Assembly: GCA_009781175.1 (NCBI GenBank) | Contig: WQYQ01000007.1 | Span: 62,001-126,000, forward strand | Length of the DNA: 64,000 nt | Direction of reading: 5' to 3' | From: Betaproteobacteria bacterium | GTDB lineage: Bacteria > Pseudomonadota > Gammaproteobacteria > Burkholderiales > Rhodocyclaceae | Shown: in pieces, positions 8,624-17,483 of the stretch | Position numbering within the stretch: position 1 is the stretch's first letter | Layout: the number at the start of each line of letters is the position of its first letter | Made by a program: the position numbers and the translations under genes | Notes under the pieces: model-generated | Seen by the model: only the letters and a program-made list of their open reading frames with translations | Database searches by the model: none | Told to the model about the DNA's origin: nothing

Positions 8624-8676
8624 TTCCGTAGTAGCCTTTGTTTGCGCGTAGCGCATTCAAGCGCAATCGGCCGAAA

Positions 8677-8713
8677 ACCCTGCTGGTCCGCACAAGACCG
8701 CAGGGTTTTTTTA
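8677..8713 (+). terminator. Terminator after PEP-CTERM gene
   Basis: CCCTGCTGGTC paired imperfectly with GACCGCAGGG around a short loop, followed by seven T residues. Confidence 0.8.
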
Positions 8714-8800
8714 TGGCCGCACTGATACGCTTGTCCACTCCCGCTATGGCACTCCGGACATAGCGCGTGCCATTACATACGGCTGTGGTCTAATCCAGCC

Positions 8801-10066
8801 ATGCATGCATTCAAACCTTCCGTCTGGCAAGTGCTTCTGACGCACAAGATGCTGATCTGCGTCGTCACGGGCTTCACTTCCGGCTTGCCGCTGTTTCTGC
8901 TGTTCAATCTGCTGCCCGCGTGGCTCAAAACCGAAGGTCTTTCATTGAAAGCCATCGGCGCCTTCGCGCTCGTCCAGTTTCCCTACACCTGGAAATTCAT
9001 CTGGGCGCCGCTGGCGGATCGCTTTGGTGTGCCCGGCCTCGGGCGGCGGCGCGGCTGGATGTTTATTTCTCAGCTTGCGCTGATTGCGGGCATCCTGGCG
9101 CTTGGCAACCTCGACCCCAAAACCGATCTGGTTTCCGTTGCGGCACTTTCGATCTTGATCGCGTTCCTTTCCGCCTCGCAGGACATTGCCATCGACGCCT
9201 ATCGGCGCGAGTTGCTCGCCGAACAAGAACTCGGGCTCGGCAATGCGATTTTCGTGAATGCCTATAAGTTGGCTGCGCTCGTGCCGGGTTCGCTGGCTTT
9301 GATTCTTGCAGACCACCTGCCGTGGTTTCAGGTCTTCGCGGTCACTGCGGCGTTCCTGGTTCCCGGCGCAGTGCTTTCGCTGTGGGTCAGCGAGCCGGCG
9401 CGCGCGCCGGGCGCGCCGCGCACCTTGCGCGACGCCGTCGTTGAGCCTTTTCATGAATTTTTCACGCGCCACGGCCTCGAAAACGCTCTCTGGGTGTTGG
9501 CCTTCATGCTTTTTTTCAAACTCGGCGAAGCGATGGCGACAACGCTGGCGACCCCTTTTTACCTGGAGCTTGGTTTTTCCAAGACCGAAATCGGGCTCGT
9601 CGCGAAAAATGCGGGGCTGTGGGCCGGCATCGTAGGTGGCTTGCTGGGCGGGCTTTGGATGGTGAAGCTCGGCATCAACCGTGCGCTATGGATCTTCGGC
9701 ATCGCGCAAACGCTGACGATCCTGGGTTTCGTCTGGCTTTCCCGGCTCGGCACTGCGCCGGCCGATACGCTGCGCCTGATTCAGTTGGGCCTCGTTTATG
9801 CGACCGAATCTTTCTGCTCGGTCGGTCTTGGCACGACGGCATTCACCGCCTTCATGGCACGCACGACGAATCCGGCCTTCGCCGCGACGCAGTTCGCGCT
9901 GTTTTCGAGTTTGATGGCGGTTCCACGCACCGTCTTCAACGCTTTCGCGGGCGTGCTCGTCGAATCGCTCGGCTGGTTCAATTACTACTGGCTGTGTTTT
10001 GCGCTGGCCGTGCCAGGGATCTTGATGCTGGCCAAGGTTGCGCCTTGGCGCGAACCCCAAGGCTAA
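8801..10066 (+). CDS. ampG: AmpG-type major facilitator permease (muropeptide transporter family)
   Basis: A 421-residue polytopic inner-membrane protein of the AmpG branch of the major facilitator superfamily, importing GlcNAc-anhydroMurNAc peptides for cell-wall recycling. Family motifs: GFTSGLPLFLLFNLLPAWL near the start, FPYTWKFIWAPLADR at residues 50-65, and SASQDIAIDAYRRELL around residues 125-140. It is followed after four bases by the chloride channel gene, so the two are probably co-transcribed. Substrate is inferred from family membership. Confidence 0.87.
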   Translation: MHAFKPSVWQVLLTHKMLICVVTGFTSGLPLFLLFNLLPAWLKTEGLSLKAIGAFALVQFPYTWKFIWAPLADRFGVPGLGRRRGWMFISQLALIAGILALGNLDPKTDLVSVAALSILIAFLSASQDIAIDAYRRELLAEQELGLGNAIFVNAYKLAALVPGSLALILADHLPWFQVFAVTAAFLVPGAVLSLWVSEPARAPGAPRTLRDAVVEPFHEFFTRHGLENALWVLAFMLFFKLGEAMATTLATPFYLELGFSKTEIGLVAKNAGLWAGIVGGLLGGLWMVKLGINRALWIFGIAQTLTILGFVWLSRLGTAPADTLRLIQLGLVYATESFCSVGLGTTAFTAFMARTTNPAFAATQFALFSSLMAVPRTVFNAFAGVLVESLGWFNYYWLCFALAVPGILMLAKVAPWREPQG

Positions 10067-10070
10067 GAGT

Positions 10071-11378
10071 ATGCGCAGCCCCGTACTCTTCAGCGCCCGT
10101 CTCTGGTTTTCCGCCGCGCTCGTCGGCTGTACGTCCGCCGCGGCGGTGATGGGCTTCAGGGCGCTCATCGATCTTGTCGAGTTCGCCCTGACGGGCCACC
10201 GTGGCAGCTTGGTTGCGGCGGCGCGCGCGCTTGCGCCTTGGCATCGTGTCGCGACTTGCGTAGCCGGCGGCCTGATCGCCGGTCTGGTTCTGGAATACGG
10301 TCAGCGCTGGGCCGCAGCGGGGCGCGGCAGCGCAAAACATATTGACTATATCGATGCGGCGCGTGAGGGCACGAGTGAGCTCAACGACCGGACAACGCTG
10401 GTGCGCAGCGTTTCTTCCTTATTCTCGGTGGGTTCTGGCGCATCGATCGGGCGCGAAGGTCCAATGGTGCAACTGACCGCGTGGCTGGCGACCAAGCTTG
10501 GCCGTTGGCTCGCGCTGCCCGCGGCCGAATGCAATGCGATCCTCGTCTGCGGCATCGCCGCGGGGATCGGGACGGCCTATCATGCGCCCGCCGCGGGCGC
10601 GGTTTTCGCGCTCGAACTGGCTTTGGGCTATTTCGCGCGGCATGCCATCGCCCCCGTTTTAATCGCCGCCTCGACGGCCTGCGGCTTGATTTACTGGCTG
10701 GTCGAACCGCATCCGCTGTATGTGATGCCGGAGGTCGCGCTGCAGCCGGTCAGCATCGCCGCGGCGCTCGTGCTCGGCCCGATCTGCGGCGGCATCGGCT
10801 GGAGTCTGCTGCGCCTGCTTGAATTGGGGCGGCGCGCTTTTGCTCCAATCCATTCCTTACCGCTGCGTCTGGCGCTCGGGGGATTGCTCGTCGGCGGGCT
10901 TTCGGCCGTGCTGCCCGAAGTATGGGGGAACGGCTACAGCGTCGTATCGAATGTGCTGCAAGGCCAACTGGCGTGGAATTTCGTATTTGTCGTGCTGCTT
11001 GCCAAAGTCCTGGCGACGATGATTAGCAGCGGATCAGGCGCGATCGGCGGGGTGTTTACGCCGACGCTTTTCGTCGGCGCCACGAGCGGCTATGTCCTCG
11101 CCCACGCCGCGAGCAATTGGATCGCGCCAGAATATATCGGCGCCCCGAGTCTGCTCGCCGTCATCGCGATGGGCGCGGTACTCGCCTCGGTCACGCAGGC
11201 GCCGCTGATGGCGATTGTGATGGTGCTCGAAATGACGGGCCAATTTCAGCTTGTCGTGCCCGTCATGTTGGCTTGCGGCTTGGCGTTTGCCGTCAGCACG
11301 CAGTTCGGCACACGGCCGCTGTATGGCAACCCGATCGAAGGCGCGATCAGCCCACGCAAAGAACAGCAGATCGCATAG
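10071..11378 (+). CDS. CLC family chloride channel/transporter
   Basis: A 435-residue CLC membrane protein. Selectivity-filter motifs are visible: GSGASIGREGP (the GREGP glutamate corresponds to the gating/proton glutamate) and SGSGAIGGVFTPTLFVGA. No C-terminal CBS pair is present, as in many bacterial CLCs. The ATG at 10071, four bases after the ampG stop, is chosen over an in-frame ATG at 10038 inside ampG. Likely function: Cl-/H+ exchange across the inner membrane, for example in acid resistance; channel versus antiporter mode cannot be decided from sequence alone. Confidence 0.9.
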   Translation: MRSPVLFSARLWFSAALVGCTSAAAVMGFRALIDLVEFALTGHRGSLVAAARALAPWHRVATCVAGGLIAGLVLEYGQRWAAAGRGSAKHIDYIDAAREGTSELNDRTTLVRSVSSLFSVGSGASIGREGPMVQLTAWLATKLGRWLALPAAECNAILVCGIAAGIGTAYHAPAAGAVFALELALGYFARHAIAPVLIAASTACGLIYWLVEPHPLYVMPEVALQPVSIAAALVLGPICGGIGWSLLRLLELGRRAFAPIHSLPLRLALGGLLVGGLSAVLPEVWGNGYSVVSNVLQGQLAWNFVFVVLLAKVLATMISSGSGAIGGVFTPTLFVGATSGYVLAHAASNWIAPEYIGAPSLLAVIAMGAVLASVTQAPLMAIVMVLEMTGQFQLVVPVMLACGLAFAVSTQFGTRPLYGNPIEGAISPRKEQQIA

Positions 11379-11410
11379 ACTCGCGGATTTGATCGCCCAG
11401 CCCTTTAGCC

Positions 11411-12136
11411 ATGTCCGAACGTTCGAATCAACTCGTCGCCGCCGCGCGCGGACTGGCGCAAGCCTGCGATGCGCTCGCGTTTGCCGCGCCTGTCAGCCAT
11501 GTGTATAACCCGCTCGCCTATGCCTTCGACGCGCATCGTGCTTATCTGGAGCGTTACGGCGCGACTAAAAAACGCGTCGTCTTCCTCGGCATGAATCCGG
11601 GGCCGTTCGGCATGGTGCAAACCGGCGTGCCGTTCGGCGAAATCGCTGCGGTGCGCGATTGGATGGGCATTGCACAGGGCGTCGTGAAGCCCGCGCAGGA
11701 AAATCCGAAGCGTCCGATCGAGGGCTTCGCATGCAAGCGCTCCGAAGTTAGCGGACGCCGGCTCTGGGGCTTGTTCGCGCAACGCTTCGGCACGGCGGAT
11801 AAATTCTTCGCCGAGCATTTCGTCGCGAACTATTGCCCGCTCGCGTTTTTCGACGGCGGACGCAATGTCACGCCGGACAAACTCCCCGCCACAGAACAAG
11901 CGCCGCTGCTTGCGGCCTGCGATGCACATTTGCGCAAGCTCGTCGCGGCGCAGGAGCCGGAATGGCTCATCGGCGTCGGCGCCTGGGCCGAACAGCGCGG
12001 CCGCGCCACGCTCGCGGGTTTAGATATTCGTTTTGGCCGAGTGCTGCATCCCAGCCCGGCCAGCCCCGCGGCAAATCGCGGCTGGGCCGAAGCAGCGACG
12101 AAACAGTTGATCGAACAAGGCGTTTGGACAGCCTGA
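11411..12136 (+). CDS. SMUG1-type uracil-DNA glycosylase
   Basis: A 241-residue uracil-DNA glycosylase of the SMUG1 family (family 3). Active-site motif 1, GMNPGPFGMVQTGVPFGE (residues 60-77), and motif 2, HPSPASPAANRGW (from residue 213), are both intact and match the SMUG1 pattern rather than Ung. It excises uracil and oxidised uracils from DNA. SMUG1 is best known from animals and is sporadic in bacteria. The gene lies 32 bases after the CLC gene. A palindromic repeat begins just after its stop. Confidence 0.9.
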   Translation: MSERSNQLVAAARGLAQACDALAFAAPVSHVYNPLAYAFDAHRAYLERYGATKKRVVFLGMNPGPFGMVQTGVPFGEIAAVRDWMGIAQGVVKPAQENPKRPIEGFACKRSEVSGRRLWGLFAQRFGTADKFFAEHFVANYCPLAFFDGGRNVTPDKLPATEQAPLLAACDAHLRKLVAAQEPEWLIGVGAWAEQRGRATLAGLDIRFGRVLHPSPASPAANRGWAEAATKQLIEQGVWTA

Positions 12137-12145
12137 CCACGGGAT

Positions 12146-12259
12146 GAGCGTAAGCCCCGCCATCGATGGCGGGGTTAAGCGAAACGAGCGTTACTGGCGC
12201 CAGAGGCGCCTCCAATCTGTGGCGAGGAAGCCCCAACTTTCAAGCTGGGGCGACTCACG
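12146..12259 (+). repeat. Three-hairpin palindromic repeat, copy A (full, intergenic)
   Basis: About 114 bp containing three consecutive palindromes: CCCCGCCATCGATGGCGGGG (12155-12174), GGCGCCAGAGGCGCC (12196-12210) and GCCCCAACTTTCAAGCTGGGG (12230-12250). It matches copy B at 43490-43602 along its full length at roughly four of five positions by eye. It occupies the convergent SMUG1/nemA intergene and has no coding need there. Confidence 0.8.
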
Positions 12260-12301
12260 CCTTGTTCAAGCCCGGAACGGATTGCGCTAAAGCGACCGGG
12301 C

Positions 12302-13369
12302 TTAAAGCGGCAGCGCCGGGTAATCGATATATCCGACTTCGTTCGCGAATTCGCCGGTCGCGTAAAAAGTTTTGAAGTCCGGCGTATTCAGCGCCGCGTT
12401 TTCGGCCAGGCGGCGCGGCAGATCCGGGTTGGCGATAAACAGCTTGCCCCAGGCCACCGCATCGGCTTCACGCTGCGCCAGCACTTGTTCGGCCGTTGCG
12501 AGATCGAACTGCTCGTTGGCAATATACACACCGCCGAAAGCGTCCTTGAGCTGCGGGCCGAGCCGATTCTCACCGAGCGATTCACGCGCGCAGATGAAAG
12601 CGATTTTGCGCTTGCCGAGTTCGCGCGCCACATAGCCGAATGTCGCGGCAGGATCGGAGTCGCCCATGGTGTGTCCATCGCAGCGCGGGGCTAGATGCAT
12701 GCCGACGCGTCCCGCGCCCCACACGGAAATCACTGCATCGGTGACTTCGAGCATTAGACGCGCGCGGTTTTGCAGCGGGCCGCCGTAGGCATCGGTGCGC
12801 TTGTTCGTTGAATCCTGGAGAAACTGATCGAGCAGATAACCGTTCGCGCCGTGGATTTCGACGCCATCGAAACCTGCCTTCTTGGCATTTTCTGCCCCCT
12901 TGCGATAAGCCTCGACGATGCCGGGAATCTCGCTCGTTTCGAGCGCGCGCGGGGTGACATATGCCTTCTTGGGGCGCATCAGGCTAACATGGCCTTCGGC
13001 CGCAATCGCGCTCGGCGCAACCGGCAATTCACCATCGAGATAGAACGGATCGGAAATGCGGCCGACATGCCACAACTGCATGAAGATGCGTCCACCTGCG
13101 GCATGCACCGCCCTGGTCACCTGCTTCCAACCTTCGACTTGAGCATCCGACCAGATCCCCGGTGTATCAGGGTAGCCGACGCCCATCGGCGTAACAGCGG
13201 CGGCTTCGCTGATAATCAAGCCCGCCGATGCGCGTTGCACGTAATAGCGTGCCATCAAAGCGTTGGGTACGCGTCCGGCATCGGCGCGGCAGCGCGTCAG
13301 CGGTCCCATGATCACGCGGTTGGGAAGAACAAGCTCACCGAGCTTCAGCGGTTCGAATAGAGACGTCAT
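12302..13369 (-). CDS. nemA: Old yellow enzyme family alkene reductase (NemA-like)
   Basis: A 355-residue FMN-dependent TIM-barrel reductase of the OYE family, reducing activated alkenes and electrophiles such as N-ethylmaleimide. Features: LPNRVIMGPLTRCRA at the N-terminus, the FMN-binding MQLWHVGR, the substrate-binding pair in EIHGANGYLLDQFLQ, and the C-terminal WGKLFIANPDL. The ATG at 13369 follows AGGGAG. The ArsR-type regulator gene immediately upstream on the same strand (43 bases) probably controls it. Confidence 0.92.
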   Translation of the reverse strand: MTSLFEPLKLGELVLPNRVIMGPLTRCRADAGRVPNALMARYYVQRASAGLIISEAAAVTPMGVGYPDTPGIWSDAQVEGWKQVTRAVHAAGGRIFMQLWHVGRISDPFYLDGELPVAPSAIAAEGHVSLMRPKKAYVTPRALETSEIPGIVEAYRKGAENAKKAGFDGVEIHGANGYLLDQFLQDSTNKRTDAYGGPLQNRARLMLEVTDAVISVWGAGRVGMHLAPRCDGHTMGDSDPAATFGYVARELGKRKIAFICARESLGENRLGPQLKDAFGGVYIANEQFDLATAEQVLAQREADAVAWGKLFIANPDLPRRLAENAALNTPDFKTFYATGEFANEVGYIDYPALPL

Positions 13370-13412
13370 CAAAAAACTCCCTTTAAATATGCCTGCGAGA
13401 TTATTAACAGGC

Positions 13413-13715
13413 TCACAGGGCGTCGCGCATCGCGGCGAGAAAGGCGGCGATCGTCGCCTCATCGCGCTTGTAGAACACCCATTGACCGATTTTCGTGCTG
13501 CTCACCAGGCCGGCTTTCTGCAGCACGGCAAGATGAGCCGATACAGTGGATTGCGACAAACCGGCGCGCTCGAAAATCTTCCCGCTGCACACACCGTTTT
13601 CGAACGGGAAAGACTGTTCGCAGAATTCCGTTTCCGGCGTTTTGAGCCAGGCGAGAATTTCGCGCCGAGTGGGGTTGGCGAGCGCCTTGATGATTTCGTC
13701 GAGATCCATTTGCAT
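13413..13715 (-). CDS. ArsR-family transcriptional regulator with cysteine pair
   Basis: A 100-residue winged-helix repressor: ALANPTRREILAWL, then the recognition helix AGLSQSTVSAHLAVLQKAGLV and the wing WVFYKRDE. It has two cysteines, Cys32 (TEFCEQ) and Cys43 (NGVCSG), and no classical ELCVCDL metal site, suggesting thiol-based sensing of electrophiles or oxidants. It precedes the alkene reductase gene on the same strand, so an electrophile-inducible operon is likely. A second in-frame ATG two codons downstream is an equally possible start. Confidence 0.85.
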   Translation of the reverse strand: MQMDLDEIIKALANPTRREILAWLKTPETEFCEQSFPFENGVCSGKIFERAGLSQSTVSAHLAVLQKAGLVSSTKIGQWVFYKRDEATIAAFLAAMRDAL

Positions 13716-13796
13716 CTGTTGTCAGCGAATTAAATTTCGCATTTTGCCGAATTGTATTTCGATAAAACACGAAATACAACACTACAGACTGGAGCC

Positions 13797-14252
13797 TTAA
13801 TCGAGCCGGTTAACCTGCGGAAAGCGCCTGGAAAACGTCTCCGGCATCGGAACAACTTTTTTGCCGAAGTAGTCGAAAAAAACAAAACCGTTCTTCGCCA
13901 GCGCGATCAACGCGCCATCGCTCGGGCGCGAAACACGGTAGATCACATCGCCGCCGTAGCGGTTGAAATCCATCAGGCCGATGTCGAAGCGCAGCACATC
14001 GCGGGCGAAAGCCTCGTTGCGGTAAATCGCCGCCAGATCGGTGATGATCCAACTCAGGCCATCCGCGGGAACTTCCTCGAAGCCATGCGCATAAAAAAAC
14101 AGAGAACGCGCTTCGGAGAGCATGGAAATCAGCGCGTCATTTCCGAGATGCTGCCCGGCATTGACGTCGGTCGAGCGCACGCTGAGCTGCGTGGCATAGA
14201 AAAATTGTTCGGGTGGAAACTCAAGTGCGAGACGAGGCATTGGGCGGCTCAA
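13797..14252 (-). CDS. Hotdog-fold thioesterase family protein
   Basis: A 151-residue single-domain protein with the 4HBT-like hotdog pattern: Tyr/Asp-rich first strand (ATQLSVRSTDVNAGQHLGNDALISMLSEARSLFF in pieces), a central segment DGLSWIITDLAAIYRNEAFARDVLRFDIGLMDF, and an FVFFDYFGKKVVPMP tail. Such proteins hydrolyse acyl-CoA thioesters in the cytoplasm; substrate is not assignable. ATGs at 14252 and 14240 are both possible. It is divergent from the SulP transporter gene. Confidence 0.75.
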   Translation of the reverse strand: MSRPMPRLALEFPPEQFFYATQLSVRSTDVNAGQHLGNDALISMLSEARSLFFYAHGFEEVPADGLSWIITDLAAIYRNEAFARDVLRFDIGLMDFNRYGGDVIYRVSRPSDGALIALAKNGFVFFDYFGKKVVPMPETFSRRFPQVNRLD

Positions 14253-14373
14253 CGGAAAATTCGTGAAGGGAAATATACGGCGAGGCTTTCCGCCGTATGG
14301 ACTGAATGCGAATTATGGCGGGTAATCCGCCCCCGCCCCGCACCATTTGGCAGGACATCCAGCGGGCGGTAAC

Positions 14374-16041
14374 ATGTTTTTTATGATAGACAATGGTGCA
14401 CAGAAACCGACTATTAGCCGGGATCTTGCGGCAGGGCTCACTCTGGCTGCGATCGCCATCCCTGAGCAGATGGCCACCGCTCGGCTGGGTGGCTTTCCGC
14501 CTGAACTGGGTTTGATCGCCTTCGTAGCAGCAACGGCCGGTTTCCTGCTCTTCGGCCGCAACCGGATGCTCTCGGCAGGCGCCGACTCCACGATTACGCC
14601 GATCTTCGCCGGCGCCTTGAGCGCGCTGGGCCTGGCAGCCGCCGAGCGCACCCAGGCAGCGGCCGTGCTGGCCCTGATCGTCGGTGTACTGGTCGCCGCG
14701 GCCGGCGCGCTGCGGCTCGGCCGCATCGCCGATCTGCTTTCCAAACCCGTGCTCACAGGCTTTCTAGCGGGCGTGGCCGTGCATATCCTGATCTCCCAAG
14801 CGCCGGTCGTGCTCAATGTCGCCGCGCCATCCGGCAGCGTGTGGCAACAGCTCGGGACACTCTGGCGCGAGGCATCCACGGCCAATCCGCTCGCCATTCT
14901 GCTTGCGCTCGGGACATGCGGGGCCGCCTTCGCGCTCGAAAAGAAGATGAGTTCCCGGCTCCCCGGCGCGCTAATCGCGCTCGCGGCGGCCACCGCGATC
15001 TCGGTTGTATTCGGCTTGGAACAGCGTGGCGTGCCGGCGCTCGGCGCTCTGCACGGCGGTTTTCCCGCGCCGCGCCTGCCAATGCTTTCCTTCGATACCC
15101 TACAGCCGCTGCTCGGACTCGGCCTGATGCTGGCGCTGGTGGTCGTCGTACAGACCGGGGCAAGCACGCGAGCGTTCAGCCGCGAAGAGGCCAATGTCAA
15201 CCGCGACTTCATCGGCATGGGCGCGGCCGGTGTGATGGCCGGCTTGAGTGGCGCTTTTCCGGTGAATGCCAGCCCGCCGCGCACCGCCGTGGCGGTGGAG
15301 GCCGGCGGTCGCTCGTTGTGGACGGGCGTGGTCGCGGCCATCGCAACGCTCGCTCTGCTGCTCTTCGGAACCGGACTCCTGGCGCACATCCCCGAAGCAG
15401 CGCTTGCCGGCATCCTGCTGCTGATCGCCATGCGCCTGGTCCACGTTGCGACTTTCCGCAAGATGCTGCGCCGCGCACCCGAGGAGTTCATGCTGGCGCT
15501 GGCCACCGTGGGCTTGATCGCCGCCCTGCCAATACAAACGGGTGTTGCGGCGGCAATTTTTCTTTCCCTGGCGCATGGCATATTCACCATCGCCAGGGCG
15601 CGGCTCGTCGTTTTTGAACATGTGACAGGAACGACCGTCTGGTGGCCCGTCTATCGTTCGCGCACCGCCGCGGCCGAACAAGTTCCCGGCGTACTCGTCG
15701 TAGGCTTCCAGGCCCCGCTCACCTTCCTGAATATCTACGATTTCCGCCGCGAATTGCTGCAACTGCTTGCCGATGCGCCCGAGAAACCGCGGCTGCTGGT
15801 GCTGGAAGCGGGCGGAATCATCGAGCTTGACTTCACCGCGGCGGAGATCCTCAAGGATCTGGCCGCAACGCTGCGCGCCGCGGGCGTGGACTTGGCCGTG
15901 GCGCGGCTGGAGGCGATCCACGCGCGCGCCGACTTCGACCGTTTTGAGGTCACTGCGGCGATCGGAGCGGAGCGCTTTTTCCGCAGCGTCGCCGAGGCCG
16001 TTGCAGCCCTGGAGCCCACTCAGCAACCCCAGGAGAATTAG
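14374..16041 (+). CDS. SulP family inorganic anion transporter with STAS domain
   Basis: A 555-residue polytopic inner-membrane protein. The N-terminal SulP core carries LAAGLTLAAIAIPEQMA and the FPVNASPPRTAVAVEAGGRS loop. The C-terminal cytoplasmic STAS domain (about residues 425-545) includes VLEAGGIIELDFTAAEIL. SulP proteins move sulfate, bicarbonate or other anions; the substrate is not evident here. The ATG at 14374 is preferred over an in-frame TTG at 14347; the ATG at 14383 is also possible. Its stop overlaps the stop of the convergent sensor kinase gene by four bases. Confidence 0.9.
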   Translation: MFFMIDNGAQKPTISRDLAAGLTLAAIAIPEQMATARLGGFPPELGLIAFVAATAGFLLFGRNRMLSAGADSTITPIFAGALSALGLAAAERTQAAAVLALIVGVLVAAAGALRLGRIADLLSKPVLTGFLAGVAVHILISQAPVVLNVAAPSGSVWQQLGTLWREASTANPLAILLALGTCGAAFALEKKMSSRLPGALIALAAATAISVVFGLEQRGVPALGALHGGFPAPRLPMLSFDTLQPLLGLGLMLALVVVVQTGASTRAFSREEANVNRDFIGMGAAGVMAGLSGAFPVNASPPRTAVAVEAGGRSLWTGVVAAIATLALLLFGTGLLAHIPEAALAGILLLIAMRLVHVATFRKMLRRAPEEFMLALATVGLIAALPIQTGVAAAIFLSLAHGIFTIARARLVVFEHVTGTTVWWPVYRSRTAAAEQVPGVLVVGFQAPLTFLNIYDFRRELLQLLADAPEKPRLLVLEAGGIIELDFTAAEILKDLAATLRAAGVDLAVARLEAIHARADFDRFEVTAAIGAERFFRSVAEAVAALEPTQQPQEN

Positions 16042-17483
16042 GGCGAGCGCCTTGCTTGTAGTTCAGTCGGCAACTTGAGACGGGCAATCAAACCCTGCGG
16101 GGAATTCGCGGCGAATTCGAGACTGCCGCCATGCAGTTCGGCAATGCGGCGCACGATGGAAAGGCCCAGGCCCGCGCCCCCCGTCTCGCTCCCCGCTACG
16201 CGCAGGAAGCGTTCGCCAAGCCGTTGGCGCAAGGGTTCGGGCACGCCCAGCCCGGAATCGCGCACTTCGCCGATCAGCATCCCGCCGTCTTCGCGCAGCG
16301 CGATTTCGACGGTCGCCCCGGCGGGGCTATGGCGAATCGCGTTATCGACCAGATTGCGCAGCGCGGCGCGCAGCAGGTCGGGCTGCGCGGCCAGCGTCAC
16401 CGCTTGCGGCGCGTCGAGCGCCAGTTCGATGCCGCGTTCGAACGCGCCCGGAGCCAGTTCGGCGGCAAGTTTGCGCGCCAGCTCGGTGGCATCGACCGGC
16501 TCGCGCTTCGCGCCGTCCAGGGCATCGAGACGCGCCACGGCAAGCAGTTGTTCGACCAGGCGCGCCATGCGCTGCAACCCTCTCAGGCTTTCTTCGAGAC
16601 GCGCATTGCGCGTCGCGGCATCGGCGGCCGTTTGTGCTACCTGAATTTGCGCCGACAGCGCGGCAAGCGGCGTGCGCAGCTCATGCGCAGCATCGGCGGT
16701 GAAGCGCCGCTCATGTTCGAAAGCGTGCGCAACCCGCTCGAAAAGCGCGTCCAGCGCCGCGACAAGCACCGCAAGTTCGCGCGGCCTCTTTGCTGCGTCG
16801 AGCGGATCGAGGCGTTCCGGCGCGCGCGCCTGCACTTCGCGTGTCAGCTTCGAAAGCGGACGCAAGCCGAGCGCGACGCCCGCCCAGGTCAGCAGCAGGG
16901 TCGCGCCGAAACCGAGCGTCAGCGGCACGAACCCATGTTCGCCGAACTCGTGCGTCAGCCAGCCGCGCACGCGCGCGTCCTGCCCCACGATTGCGATGCG
17001 CCCATCACGCTCCAGCCGGTAAAAACGCCAGTGACTGTCTTTCCACTGTTGATCCGAAAAACCATTCGCCGCGACGGGCAACGGGGTTTCAGGCGCGCGC
17101 GGACTGCGCAGGATCAATTGCATCGGTTCGGCCTGCCAGACCTGATAAATCAGCCGCTGTCTGAAACGGTATTCGGACGGCGCCGGGCTGTCGCGCCGCG
17201 CGGTGCGCGAACGCATGCTCAGCGCGCTATCGCTGCCGTTGAGTTCGCCTTCTTCAATCGCATGGCGCCGGTCTGGCAGCTCGTCCGCATCCGAATCGGC
17301 CAGCGCGATCAGGAGCCCGGCCGTCTGCGCCAACTGGCTGTCGAACACATCGCCCGCCTGCTCCGTCGCGGTGTGGAAAACCAGCCAGCCGACGCCTATC
17401 CCGCCGCACACCAGCGCGAACGTAATAATCAGCAGTACGCGCGCGATCAGCGAGATTCCTTGTTTGCTGCGCGCCTCAGCCAT
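16038..17483 (-). CDS. Two-component sensor histidine kinase (QseC-like)
   Basis: A 481-residue membrane kinase: first transmembrane segment near residues 10-33, a periplasmic domain, a second membrane segment (FVPLTLGFGATLLLTWAGVAL) and HAMP-like linker. The H-box FTADAAHELRTPLAAL, N-box LRNLVDNAIRHS, G1 DSGLGVP and G2 GGAGLGLSIV are intact. ATG 17483 overlaps the response-regulator stop by 8 bases, showing translational coupling; an ATG at 17504 would lengthen the overlap. The input signal is unknown. The arrangement and the domain order match QseBC/PmrAB-type systems. Confidence 0.92.
   Translation of the reverse strand: MAEARSKQGISLIARVLLIITFALVCGGIGVGWLVFHTATEQAGDVFDSQLAQTAGLLIALADSDADELPDRRHAIEEGELNGSDSALSMRSRTARRDSPAPSEYRFRQRLIYQVWQAEPMQLILRSPRAPETPLPVAANGFSDQQWKDSHWRFYRLERDGRIAIVGQDARVRGWLTHEFGEHGFVPLTLGFGATLLLTWAGVALGLRPLSKLTREVQARAPERLDPLDAAKRPRELAVLVAALDALFERVAHAFEHERRFTADAAHELRTPLAALSAQIQVAQTAADAATRNARLEESLRGLQRMARLVEQLLAVARLDALDGAKREPVDATELARKLAAELAPGAFERGIELALDAPQAVTLAAQPDLLRAALRNLVDNAIRHSPAGATVEIALREDGGMLIGEVRDSGLGVPEPLRQRLGERFLRVAGSETGGAGLGLSIVRRIAELHGGSLEFAANSPQGLIARLKLPTELQARRSP

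Noticed and set aside
12166-12375. 69-codon plus-strand open frame after the SMUG1 gene
   Set aside because: Its first half is the palindromic repeat copy A read through; the rest is the antisense of the nemA 3' end. It is useful only for comparing with the in-frame copy B.
14313-15590. 425-codon minus-strand open frame opposite the SulP transporter gene
   Set aside because: Ala/Ser/Pro/Arg-rich antisense artefact of a GC-rich membrane-protein gene.
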